NCBI GenBank assembly: GCA_964586595.1
Contig: CAZPHB010000010.1
Location: 38,539 to 102,538, forward strand
Length of the DNA: 64,000 bases
Source: REEB481 sp964586595
Lineage (GTDB): Bacteria; Bacteroidota; Bacteroidia; NS11-12g; UBA955
Direction: 5' to 3'
Part shown: positions 7,229-15,235 of the stretch, one piece after another
Position numbering within the stretch: position 1 is the stretch's first letter
How the letters are laid out: each line of letters starts with the position of its first letter
Notes under the pieces: model-generated
What the model was told of the DNA's origin: nothing
Databases searched by the model: none
What the model saw: only the letters and a program-made list of their open reading frames with translations
Translations under genes and position numbers: made by a program

Positions 7229-8937
7229 AATACTTATGGTGCTTCGGTGTGCTTGTTGGTGAAGTACACGGCCAAAAACCGGAGTATCTGTTTTACTCGT
7301 GGGATGCCAATAAGCTGCCGCAAACCATTCCGGTCGGATGTCGGGAAAATGAACCGATGCTGCTTGCGGAAACGCGCATCGTGGAATTTGCTGTTGATGC
7401 GGTGTACATCCTCCAGCACCGTAAAGTTTATTATCCTTCCTGGGCGGCAACAACGAAGCACAGGGGCGAACCGGTTCAGGGCAAATTGCTGATGATGCAG
7501 GCCCGCTTGCTGGATGCCTCAGGTGGAATGCTGGAAACCAATACCGGCAGGTTGCTGGCAGCCGATACGCAGGAAAATTTTGGTGTGATGATGTTTGGGG
7601 GCCGTAAGCCTGCCTGTGTGCTCGAATATCTGACGGTGGTGAAGGAAGCTCCGCTCAAGTACCTGAATATACAATATCTGCTGGCACCGGTGCAGGCAAC
7701 AAGGCTGTTGCTGGTTCATCCGCCAGAACTTACCGTGGCGTATTCCTTTACCGGCCTTGACGCTGTTTCAGAACGCTATAATCGGGATGAAAAGGTATTT
7801 ACCGAAGTTCAACTGAAGCAAGTACTGCTCGATTCGCAAATGAGGTCCACCATACTTCCGACTGCCCGTTTGGTGGTGAAAAGAACTAATACAGGGTACG
7901 TGCAGGATTGGCCTCAGGTGGCCGTGCAGTTAAGAAAACAATTCTTGGAAGCTTCATTGGCTCCGAGGGAAGAAAAGCAAATCCGTGCCGTGTATCGCCG
8001 GCTTAAGCAGGGGCATCCGGCACCCCTGAAAAAACAAATCATGTCCATTCCGGAATTGTTTCGGCGCGAAAAGCTTTCATTCAGCCATAAAGCCATGCAT
8101 CACCTGCTGCTGTTGATGGATGTTCCACATGAATTCGTTTTGGCAACGGACCGAACCAGGGCGCCTTTGGATACATCACTGGCTTTTTTACCGGATATTT
8201 CAGAAACTTTTCTTTGGATTCCGGCCATAAAGACTGCCATTACCACAGGTGGTCGTTTTACAGAAACATTGCCCCTGGAGTATGCAGGCTGTATGGCCCT
8301 TTTTATCCCCATGGAAGCCTACAGTATTCCTTTATGGAAGGAGTTTCCGCTTCCCGAGGCGGGCATCAATAAGAACCAGGCAGTTGTAATTTATACCGGA
8401 AACGCCATGCTTCAATTTAAACAGCAATTTGAGGGAAATGAGGCAGCCCTGTGGAAGGATTATGGTCGATTAAACGGCGAACAAAGAGGGGAGGCAGATG
8501 TTGCTGTTTGCCGGTCGCTGATTCCCGAATCCTGGTTATTGGATGCGCGGGCGCAACAGTTGCCGGACAAGGCTTTTTCTTTTGAAGGGGTTTGTTCATT
8601 CCCGGATGTTTTTTCCGCGGATGACAGCGTGTTCAGCCTCGAGGCAGCGCAACTGCTTTTGCCTCAGATACCGCTGGAAGCGTTTCCCGGAACACTATGG
8701 GAGCGCAGTCTGCGTATTCCAGTGGCTTACCTTGAAGATGCAGCAACCTGGAGCAACGACGCAGCGCAAGTATATCGGGACGCAGTTTCAACAGTGAGCT
8801 ATACCCAGAAAAAAGATGACGAATGGTTGGAATTGACTGTGCGCATAAACATCCACGGTTGTTGCACACGGCGTTACATAGAAACGGGAAGCCTCAGGCT
8901 CCCCGCTTCCATTACTCTTAGGAAAAAATCAAGTTGA
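7213..8937 (+). CDS. Secreted protein, unknown; possible divergent transglutaminase-like (DUF3857-type) fold
   Basis: 574 residues with a signal peptide (MHRFLKYLWCFGVLVGEVHG, ATG 7213). The start at 7186 lies in the previous gene and has no signal, so 7213 is preferred. The N-terminal half looks beta-rich. In the middle, a helical HHLLLLMDVPHEFVLATDR followed by ETFLWIPAIKT resembles the cysteine-to-histidine portion of transglutaminase-like domains in DUF3857/DUF3858 proteins, but no Cys-His-Asp triad can be pointed to. If the fold is right the enzyme is inactive. It overlaps the MGMT-like gene by 16 bases, so translation may be coupled. No membrane anchor or T9SS tail is visible. Confidence 0.6.
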   Translation: MHRFLKYLWCFGVLVGEVHGQKPEYLFYSWDANKLPQTIPVGCRENEPMLLAETRIVEFAVDAVYILQHRKVYYPSWAATTKHRGEPVQGKLLMMQARLLDASGGMLETNTGRLLAADTQENFGVMMFGGRKPACVLEYLTVVKEAPLKYLNIQYLLAPVQATRLLLVHPPELTVAYSFTGLDAVSERYNRDEKVFTEVQLKQVLLDSQMRSTILPTARLVVKRTNTGYVQDWPQVAVQLRKQFLEASLAPREEKQIRAVYRRLKQGHPAPLKKQIMSIPELFRREKLSFSHKAMHHLLLLMDVPHEFVLATDRTRAPLDTSLAFLPDISETFLWIPAIKTAITTGGRFTETLPLEYAGCMALFIPMEAYSIPLWKEFPLPEAGINKNQAVVIYTGNAMLQFKQQFEGNEAALWKDYGRLNGEQRGEADVAVCRSLIPESWLLDARAQQLPDKAFSFEGVCSFPDVFSADDSVFSLEAAQLLLPQIPLEAFPGTLWERSLRIPVAYLEDAATWSNDAAQVYRDAVSTVSYTQKKDDEWLELTVRINIHGCCTRRYIETGSLRLPASITLRKKSS

Positions 8938-8947
8938 AGGAAAGGTC

Positions 8948-9352
8948 TTAGTTGCTCTTCTTGAGCAGGTAACGGCTGATGACAATACCATTGCCGCCGG
9001 AACCTTGTCCGCTGGGTGTTGATGTAAATGCGGAGGTAACGCTCATCAATTCCCATCCTTCGGCGGCATAAGCTTCCAATTTGGTGGTAATCTGCGCATC
9101 GTTAAAGCGGATGTTTTCGAAATTGATGCCGACCATGCTGTAAAAGTTCTCCAACTTTACTTCTTCCACAGCACCGGTCTTATCGGTGGCAATCATTCTG
9201 GAACGTGCCAGCCCGCCGGGAACCGCGCTTTCAATGGTGGTAAGTTGCAAATACTGATGGGTTGCATTGGTTGATTTCTGGGTGAAACTCATCAATGCCG
9301 CGGCTGAACCGATGAGGGTTGCCGAAAGTAGGAACAGGTGAAGTTTTTTCAT
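8948..9352 (-). CDS. Secreted DUF4177-like small protein
   Basis: 134 residues from ATG 9352 (MKKLHLFLLSATLIGSAAA, a signal peptide). The C-terminal half has the pattern of DUF4177-type domains: a strand-helix segment with LEAYAAEGWELMSVTSAF, where GWELMS is the hallmark, followed by a final strand VISRYLLKKS. The function is unknown. A serine/glycine linker (TSTPSGQGSGGNG) sits just before the last strand. An in-frame start five codons earlier (9367) has no advantage. The gene is convergent with the preceding one and divergent from the LON-domain gene. Confidence 0.68.
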   Translation of the reverse strand: MKKLHLFLLSATLIGSAAALMSFTQKSTNATHQYLQLTTIESAVPGGLARSRMIATDKTGAVEEVKLENFYSMVGINFENIRFNDAQITTKLEAYAAEGWELMSVTSAFTSTPSGQGSGGNGIVISRYLLKKSN

Positions 9353-9418
9353 GAGTATAATTTCCATTGATTCTTTCCAAATCTTATGCCGTTTTTGCTG
9401 TGCGTGTTATTTTGCAAC

Positions 9419-10048
9419 ATGGCTGAGTTGTTGCCCGTGTTTCCGCTGCCCTTGTGTTTATTCCGGGATGAGTTGCTGCCTTTGCATATTTATGAGCCGC
9501 GTTACGTGTACATGGTTCGTGAATGTGTTGCCGCGCAGTCACCGTTTGTTTTGTTGCCGGTAATTCAGGGAACCCGCGCTGATGTTGGTACCATTGCTGT
9601 AGTGCATCAGGTTGTGCATCGCTACGAAGGTGGGAGCTGTGATGTATTGGTGCGCGGGCAATTGGTTGCCGATATCGATGATTATCTTCCTTCAGCCAAC
9701 CCAAACAAACCGGATCAGGTATGGTGCAGGCCCAGGGCATTTGATGTTGATGAAGATAAAGAACTCACCTTGCGCATTGATGATTTGTTGCAAGAGGTGC
9801 TGTTGTTGATAGAAGACAAAGATCCGCAGCGGTTCAAACCTGCTTCGCGCATTGCTGAGTATATACACAAAATAGGATTGACCCAGGCGCAGGAATATGA
9901 GCTGCTGCAACTTGAAGATTACGCGGGTCAACAACAAGGAGTACTGCGTTGGCTTAAGGAACTTTTTGAACATTTATCTGCCGTGGCCCAAATGAAGCGC
10001 GCAATTTCATTAAACGGACATTTTCGCGATTTCAGGGAGCAGCAATGA
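9419..10048 (+). CDS. LON peptidase substrate-binding (N-terminal) domain protein
   Basis: 209 residues that match the N-terminal domain of Lon protease without its ATPase or protease parts. The opening LPVFPLPLCLFRDELLPLHIYEPRY is the signature of this domain (PF02190-type), and a helical bundle fills the C-terminal half. Stand-alone members are widespread and poorly understood, possibly substrate adaptors. The listed frame opens earlier at 9386, but ATG 9419 (MAELLPVF) matches the usual start. The next gene, tsaB, begins inside its last codon, making a coupled trio with pabA. Confidence 0.85.
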   Translation: MAELLPVFPLPLCLFRDELLPLHIYEPRYVYMVRECVAAQSPFVLLPVIQGTRADVGTIAVVHQVVHRYEGGSCDVLVRGQLVADIDDYLPSANPNKPDQVWCRPRAFDVDEDKELTLRIDDLLQEVLLLIEDKDPQRFKPASRIAEYIHKIGLTQAQEYELLQLEDYAGQQQGVLRWLKELFEHLSAVAQMKRAISLNGHFRDFREQQ

Positions 10049-10734
10049 TGGATCCACTCATCTTATGTATTGAAAGTTCCGATCGGTTCTGTTCTGTGGC
10101 GCTGTTTGAAGGAAACCGCTTGCTGGCTGCAGATAAAGCTGCTGCACCGCTCGCCCATGCGGAACGTTTGGCGCCCATGGTTCACAAAATATGTGCTGAT
10201 TTCGGGCGAACTCCTGATGCGGTGGCTCTGAGCAAGGGTCCTGGTTCTTATACCGGTTTACGCATTGGCGCAAGCATGGCCAAAGGCCTTTGCTTTGGAT
10301 GGAATGTGCCTTTGCTGGCCGTCGATACCTTGCAGGCGTTGGCCTGGAACATGAGGGAAGAGGCGGTCTGGTCTGTGCCTTGTTTGCTGGTACCTATGAC
10401 CGATGCGCGAAGGATGGAAGTGTACACTGCCGTTTACAAGTCACAGGACCTGTCCACAGTGATTCCTGTGGGTCCAAAAATTCTGGAGCCCGATGATTTT
10501 CACGAACTGGCCGTTGATCATCGGTTGGTGTTTGCGGGTTCCGGTGCCGCTAAATGGCAGACTTTATGCCGATGGTCTGAAGAAGCCATATTCATCACCG
10601 AACTGTTGCCGGATGCCACAGGAATGGGCGCTTTGGCTGCAGATGCCTTCAGGAACGGTGCGTTTGCGGATGTGGCCTATTTCGAACCATTTTACCTCAA
10701 ACAGTTTCTGCCCGGGAAAGGAAGTGTAACATGA
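10045..10734 (+). CDS. tsaB: tRNA threonylcarbamoyladenosine biosynthesis protein TsaB
   Basis: 229 residues of the ASKHA fold. TsaB is the dimerisation partner of TsaD in the complex that, with TsaE, puts threonylcarbamoyl on A37 of ANN-decoding tRNAs. Visible signatures are the opening ILCIESSDRFCSVAL, then KGPGSYTGLRIG, the hallmark loop of the family (about 73-84), and AVDTLQALAWN. The metal-binding histidine pair of TsaD is absent, as expected of TsaB. Start codons ATG 10045 or 10048. It overlaps the genes on both sides by 4 bases. Confidence 0.92.
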   Translation: MMDPLILCIESSDRFCSVALFEGNRLLAADKAAAPLAHAERLAPMVHKICADFGRTPDAVALSKGPGSYTGLRIGASMAKGLCFGWNVPLLAVDTLQALAWNMREEAVWSVPCLLVPMTDARRMEVYTAVYKSQDLSTVIPVGPKILEPDDFHELAVDHRLVFAGSGAAKWQTLCRWSEEAIFITELLPDATGMGALAADAFRNGAFADVAYFEPFYLKQFLPGKGSVT

Positions 10735-11291
10735 AGCATATTTTACTGTTGGACAATTACGATTCCTTCACATGGAATTTGGTACATTACCTCATGGAAG
10801 CCGGAGCAAAGTGCACGGTTTTGAAAAACGATGATCCGGCGGTATTCGATCCGCAATTTGATGCAGCCGTACTTTCACCCGGACCGAAAGATCCGGAACA
10901 GGCAGGTTTGCTGATGCCTTTTATCGCCGCCAGGCATCAAGAAATTCCCATGTTGGGTGTTTGCCTCGGACATCAGGCACTGGGGCTGTTCTTCGGAGGT
11001 GTTTTGGTGAAGGCTGCGGAACCTGTTCATGGAAAAACAACGCCAATTACCCATGATGCAACAGGTATTTACAAGCAACTGCCACAGCACATTAAGGTAT
11101 GCCGATACCATAGTTTAATCTTGGATCAACCAGGCGCGGATATGCGCGTTACTGCACGAACGGAAGGAGGAGCAATTATGGGCATCAGACATCAATATTT
11201 ACCGTTGGAAGGTGTTCAGTTTCACCCCGAAGCCATCAGCACGGAATCAGGTTTTGATATGTTGCGCAACTGGTTGAGCGGGCTGAACTAA
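10731..11291 (+). CDS. pabA: Anthranilate/aminodeoxychorismate synthase glutamine amidotransferase subunit
   Basis: 186-residue class I glutamine amidotransferase. It hydrolyses glutamine and passes ammonia to a chorismate-using partner, making anthranilate (TrpE) or 4-amino-4-deoxychorismate (PabB). The triad is visible: C78 in GVCLGHQ and H165/E167 in VQFHPEA. The oxyanion region LSPGPKDPEQAG is present. No pabB or trp genes are adjacent, which favours the folate role or a shared subunit. The symbol is therefore provisional; trpG is the alternative. It follows tsaB with a 4-base overlap, and its 3' end overlaps the convergent dxs by 4 bases. Confidence 0.85.
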   Translation: MKHILLLDNYDSFTWNLVHYLMEAGAKCTVLKNDDPAVFDPQFDAAVLSPGPKDPEQAGLLMPFIAARHQEIPMLGVCLGHQALGLFFGGVLVKAAEPVHGKTTPITHDATGIYKQLPQHIKVCRYHSLILDQPGADMRVTARTEGGAIMGIRHQYLPLEGVQFHPEAISTESGFDMLRNWLSGLN

Positions 11292-13030
11292 ACGAACCGG
11301 TTCAGGGTATTGAGGATGCCTGCCACATCATATCCGGCCTCATGTTGTAAATCGTTATTGCTGCCATGCGCCGGGAAATAATCCGGGATACCCAGGGTTA
11401 CAAGTTGTCCCTTCCATTGTTGCTGCGCGGAATAAGACGCAACTGCTGCACCTAAACCGCCAATGATGCTCCCATCCTCCACAGTGATGAGCACATCATG
11501 TTGATCCATGATGGCCTGTAACAATCCTGTATCCAGAGGCTTAAGGAAGCGCATATGGACCAAACTCGGATTGATTCCCGAAGCGTGCGCCGCTGCCTGG
11601 GCTGCTGCAGTTGCAGTGCCTATGGTCAGCAGGGCGATGCGTGTTCCCAGATGCAATAGCGAACCTGTTCCAACGGGAATTTGACGCAGTGGGGTCTTCC
11701 AGTCAATGCCGGTGCCATAACCTTTGGGATAGCGGATAAACCAAGGTTTGCTGCGGTCTTGCATGGCAGAGTACATCAGCGCACGCAATTCTTCTTCGTC
11801 TTTGGGTGCAACAACCACCACATCGGGCACCGGTTGCAGGAAGGCCAAATCAAAGCTGCCATGGTGGGTAGGGCCATCTTCGCCGACCAATCCGGCACGG
11901 TCCACGCAGAAAATCACCGGAGCCTGCTGCAGGGCAACATCATGAATCACCTGATCATAGGCGCGTTGCAGGAACGTGGAATAAACACTGCAAAAGGGAA
12001 TGTCCCCTGACAGCGCGAGTGCTGCTGAGAACGTGACGGCATGTTGTTCCGCTATGCCTACATCCCAAAAGCGATTTGGATACAGGTCCATGGCTTTGCG
12101 CATGCCACTTCCAGAGGGCATGGCCGGAGTTACACCGCATACGCGTTCGTCCAATGCAGCCAGTTCACACAAGGTTTCACCAAACACATCCTGATATTTT
12201 ACCACCTTTTCTGATGGTTGTTTTTCTGCAGGTTCGAGTTTTACATATGCAGCAGTGCTGTGCCAGCGTGTTTGCTCTTTTTCGGCGGGCGCGTAGCCTT
12301 TGCCTTTGATGGTCTTTACATGCAGCACATGAGGGAAAGAGGCATGGCGAAGTTCACGGAGTTTATCCACCAATGAACGTACGTCATGGCCGTCCACCGG
12401 GCCACTGTAATGAAACCCCATCTCAGTAAACCAGTTGGGGCTGTTGGCTTGCATCTTGCCAAGCATCTGGCTCATGGCCCCGGTATTGGGGTCGATGCCT
12501 ATGCTGTTGTCATTTACCACCACCAACAGCCGTGCGTTGCTCAGTGCGGCGTGATTCAGGGCTTCAAAGGCCATACCGCCGGTGAGGGCTCCATCGCCAA
12601 CTACGGCAGTGAAGATGCGTTCATCGGGTCCTTTGCGTTGGTGGGCAACTGCAAATCCAAGGGCAGCCGAAATGGCGGTAGAAGAATGACCGGTGCCAAA
12701 AACATCATGTATATGCTCGTCGCGTTTTGGGAAGCCACTGATTCCATGGGTTTGCCTGATTTGATGCAAGAATTGTTTTCGGCCTGTGAGTATTTTATGC
12801 ACATAAGCCTGATGGCCCACATCCCAAATGATGGGTTCATCAGGGGAGTTCAATACATAATGTAGTGCTATGGTAAGTTCGACCACGCCCAGATTTCCGG
12901 CAAAATGTCCACCGCTGTGCAGGATGGTGTCAATAAGAAAGGTTCTCAATTCCCGACTCAATTCGGGCAGTTCCTCCGTACTGAGTTTTTTTAAATCGGC
13001 AGGGCTGTTTATCTGATCAAGAACCGACAT
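11288..13030 (-). CDS. dxs: 1-deoxy-D-xylulose-5-phosphate synthase
   Basis: Condenses pyruvate and glyceraldehyde 3-phosphate to DXP, the first step of the MEP isoprenoid pathway, using thiamine diphosphate. 580 residues from ATG 13030 (MSVLDQINSPADLKKL); an in-frame start five codons upstream is less typical. Visible blocks are SGGHFAGNLGVVELT, WDVGHQAYVHKILTGR, the thiamine-binding GDGALTGGMAFEALN with NDN further on, the C-terminal-domain motif DRAGLVGEDGPTHHG, and the transketolase C domain. Length is slightly short of E. coli Dxs (620), mostly in loops. It is a single gene; thiamine pyrophosphokinase, which supplies its cofactor, is at 38597. Confidence 0.95.
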   Translation of the reverse strand: MSVLDQINSPADLKKLSTEELPELSRELRTFLIDTILHSGGHFAGNLGVVELTIALHYVLNSPDEPIIWDVGHQAYVHKILTGRKQFLHQIRQTHGISGFPKRDEHIHDVFGTGHSSTAISAALGFAVAHQRKGPDERIFTAVVGDGALTGGMAFEALNHAALSNARLLVVVNDNSIGIDPNTGAMSQMLGKMQANSPNWFTEMGFHYSGPVDGHDVRSLVDKLRELRHASFPHVLHVKTIKGKGYAPAEKEQTRWHSTAAYVKLEPAEKQPSEKVVKYQDVFGETLCELAALDERVCGVTPAMPSGSGMRKAMDLYPNRFWDVGIAEQHAVTFSAALALSGDIPFCSVYSTFLQRAYDQVIHDVALQQAPVIFCVDRAGLVGEDGPTHHGSFDLAFLQPVPDVVVVAPKDEEELRALMYSAMQDRSKPWFIRYPKGYGTGIDWKTPLRQIPVGTGSLLHLGTRIALLTIGTATAAAQAAAHASGINPSLVHMRFLKPLDTGLLQAIMDQHDVLITVEDGSIIGGLGAAVASYSAQQQWKGQLVTLGIPDYFPAHGSNNDLQHEAGYDVAGILNTLNRFV

Positions 13031-13102
13031 GCTACTTGGACACAAACTTATTCATTAAACGGCGGATTTACCGAAGGCTATTCCCGGGTCAGGAATTGTT
13101 AG

Positions 13103-13132
13103 TTTGATTTAAATTTAATGTGTTTAAATTTG
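13103..13132 (+). promoter_or_regulatory. Strong Bacteroidota promoter of the AT-hook protein gene
   Basis: TTTG at 13103-13106 and TAAATTTG at 13125-13132 are 18 bases apart in an AT-rich stretch, an excellent match to the phylum consensus. The gene it serves starts 20 bases later, so the message should be abundant with a short leader. Confidence 0.7.
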
Positions 13133-13151
13133 CATCACATAACAAATAGAA

Positions 13152-13775
13152 ATGGCTACAAAACAAAATTCAGGAAAAGCGGGAAAAAAAGCTACCGTCA
13201 AGGAAGTTGCCGCAACTGCGGGCGTATTGCCTGCAGCACCTGCCCGACGCAAGGGACGTCCGGTAGGCTCAAAAAACCGCAAGGTGACAAAAGCAGCTGT
13301 TAAACGTGCAGTTGCAAATGCAAAAGCACCTATTGAATCTCTTTCTATTGGTTTTTCTTTTGATGACATCCGTGCATCAAATCTGGAAAACCTCGTGCGT
13401 CAGGAAAAGGAAGTTCAGCATGTACTTACCGCCATTCGCAAAGCGAAGCTGGCTTTTGGCAAATTGAGTGCTAAATCCTTTTCTATGGAAGGTGCGAGCA
13501 TCACTGGTGGAACACGTAAACCTAAAAAGCGCGGTCCAAAGAAGGGCTTCAAGCGCGGTGGTGTAACTAAAAAACAGTCCATCATCAACTACATGAATGA
13601 AATTGGTACACCGGTAAAATCTGGAGATTTAATAGCCGAGCTGTTCAAGCGTTCCGGCGAAAGAAACCGGACCAGTTTCAGGCAAAGTATGTTCACCACA
13701 CTGTCACAGATTTACAAATCAGGGGAGCTTGTAAAGGACAGCGAAGGTGTAATTTCTCTTGCCAACAAAGGTTAA
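13152..13775 (+). CDS. AT-hook and winged-helix chromatin-like protein
   Basis: 207 residues, very rich in Lys, Arg and Ala. The N-terminus is a disordered basic tail with one clear AT-hook (RRKGRPVGSKNRK, core G35-R36-P37), which binds the minor groove of AT-rich DNA. A second basic patch (RKPKKRGPKKGFKRGG, about 122-137) follows a central segment (60-110) that could form helices. Residues about 139-205 (KQSIINYMNEIGTPVKSGDL...SQIYKSGELVKDSEG) look like a winged helix of the HARE/HB1-ASXL sort or a similar DNA-binding fold. There is no signal peptide, no enzyme motif. It is flanked by its own promoter and a terminator, a free-standing highly expressed unit. I infer a nucleoid-associated or histone-H1-like role; the family name is not certain. 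Confidence 0.72.
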   Translation: MATKQNSGKAGKKATVKEVAATAGVLPAAPARRKGRPVGSKNRKVTKAAVKRAVANAKAPIESLSIGFSFDDIRASNLENLVRQEKEVQHVLTAIRKAKLAFGKLSAKSFSMEGASITGGTRKPKKRGPKKGFKRGGVTKKQSIINYMNEIGTPVKSGDLIAELFKRSGERNRTSFRQSMFTTLSQIYKSGELVKDSEGVISLANKG

Positions 13776-13798
13776 ATTTTAAAGAAAAAGCAGGAAAA

Positions 13799-13823
13799 GG
13801 GAGCCTACAGGTTCCCTTTTTTT
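13799..13823 (+). terminator. Terminator after the AT-hook gene, overlapping the prmC 3' end
   Basis: Stem GGGAGCC/GGTTCCC with loop TACA, then seven T residues. The hairpin and T run contain the last codons and stop of prmC on the other strand. Confidence 0.82.
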
Positions 13824-14665
13824 ATGCATCTCAGCATGCGGGGTATGCCTGTGAAATCGTTCCTGGAACTCATGATTACCGAGGCATGGAGGTCGGAAAA
13901 TATGTGTTGTACTTCCTCCATACGGCCGGCGTGAAGTTCCATATATGCGGCGCATGTATCCAGTTTCTGCAGATGTTCCGCAATTCTTCGATAGAAGATA
14001 ATTGCGTCCTGTTGCACTACAAACAATGCTATTTCAGGTTCAAATCGGGCTACGTGTTCATCTACCAAATGCCGGTCATTGAGCGCGATATAGGGGGGAT
14101 TTGACACAATTAAATCATATTTTTCATCGGGAAAAAATATCAGGTAATCTAATAATGACCATTTAATGTTGTGATGCGTTCCGAGTAGTTCATGTGCATT
14201 AAAGGCCGCCACCTTCAATGCAGCTGCCGATACATCCAATGCAGTGATTTGGGCATTTGGGAATGCCTCTGCAAGGCTGATTGCCAGACAACCGCTTCCC
14301 GTGCCAACGTCTAAAATCCTGAGCTGTGCTTCCGGCGGATAATCTTCCAGAATCCACTCCAGCAGTTCTGCAGTTTCAGGGCGTGGTATCAACACATCCG
14401 GATTTACGCGAAAGCGCTTCCCGCGGAAGTATGCGGTTCCAAGCACGTATTGCAAAGGCTGTCCCTGCTCCAGTGCTGCGGCATGCTGCAGCGCCGTCGC
14501 TGCGAATTGTTCATCCACCGATTGAAGGTACAGCTCCGGATGATTGAGGTCTTTGTTGTGGTAATGCAGGTAGATTTCGCGGAACATCGCAGCGGCTTCT
14601 CCTTCGCCGTGCACAGGGGCGACTTTTTTCAGGAAGGCACGGCGGAGGTCCTGGAGTTGCGACAT
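13805..14665 (-). CDS. prmC: Release factor glutamine methyltransferase
   Basis: Methylates the glutamine of the GGQ motif in peptide-chain release factors. The 286-residue length is standard. A helical N-terminal domain ends at PLQYVLGTAYFRGKRF and VLIPRPETAELLEW; the SAM-binding loop is ILDVGTGSGCLAIS (about 117-130) and the catalytic NPPY motif is at 189-192. The GTGSG and NPPY pair is diagnostic. Its ATG overlaps the yqgE stop by one base, at the end of an eight-gene minus-strand run. Its final codons (KKGNL) are encoded by the terminator of the convergent AT-hook gene. Confidence 0.95.
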   Translation of the reverse strand: MSQLQDLRRAFLKKVAPVHGEGEAAAMFREIYLHYHNKDLNHPELYLQSVDEQFAATALQHAAALEQGQPLQYVLGTAYFRGKRFRVNPDVLIPRPETAELLEWILEDYPPEAQLRILDVGTGSGCLAISLAEAFPNAQITALDVSAAALKVAAFNAHELLGTHHNIKWSLLDYLIFFPDEKYDLIVSNPPYIALNDRHLVDEHVARFEPEIALFVVQQDAIIFYRRIAEHLQKLDTCAAYMELHAGRMEEVQHIFSDLHASVIMSSRNDFTGIPRMLRCIKKGNL

Positions 14666-15225
14666 CAGTTGAGTTGAGGATGTTCAGGAGCTTCGCTCAT
14701 CCATGCATAAGGCGCACCCAGGGCGCGCAGGCTTTTCTTCCAGAGTTGGTCTTCCTGCTTGAAGAGCTCCTGAATATCCATTTCGGCCAGTACCCAGCTT
14801 TTGTCTGCAATTTCGGATTGCAGCTGTCCTGGGCCCCAGCCGCTGTAACCATTAAAGAACAACACTTCATGCAGCGGTAATATTCCTTGATCTACCGCGT
14901 TTCTTAGCGCATCGGGATCGCCTGCCCAAAAAAGTTCATTACTGATAGGATAGGCTCCTGAAATACTTGCGCAGGTATGAATAAAAAACACCTGATCTTG
15001 GCCCACCGGGCCGCCGCACAATAGACGTTTCTCTTCAGGAAAGCCGTCAACCACATGACCCACATTGATGGCACAGGGCTGGTTGATGATGAAGCCCACC
15101 GATCCGGTTTCATCGTGGGAAACCAGGAAAATAATGCTTCTGCTGAAGTCTGGATCGACAAGGAACGGATCTGCAATCAGAAACAAACCTGCCTGTACGT
15201 CTTGTTGCAACTGAGGCTTTTTCAT
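14665..15225 (-). CDS. YqgE/AlgH family protein
   Basis: 186 residues matching the UPF0301 (YqgE/AlgH) family, cytoplasmic and of uncertain role (AlgH was linked to alginate regulation in Pseudomonas). Conserved blocks are GLFLIADPFLVDPDFSRSIIFLVSHDETGSVGFIINQP near the start, LLCGGPVGQDQVFFIHT in the middle and NGYSGWGPGQLQSEI near the end. The length fits the family. The gene sits between the amylase gene (10 bases upstream) and prmC (overlapping), in the same transcript. Confidence 0.92.
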   Translation of the reverse strand: MKKPQLQQDVQAGLFLIADPFLVDPDFSRSIIFLVSHDETGSVGFIINQPCAINVGHVVDGFPEEKRLLCGGPVGQDQVFFIHTCASISGAYPISNELFWAGDPDALRNAVDQGILPLHEVLFFNGYSGWGPGQLQSEIADKSWVLAEMDIQELFKQEDQLWKKSLRALGAPYAWMSEAPEHPQLN

Positions 15226-15235
15226 ATTACAGGCC

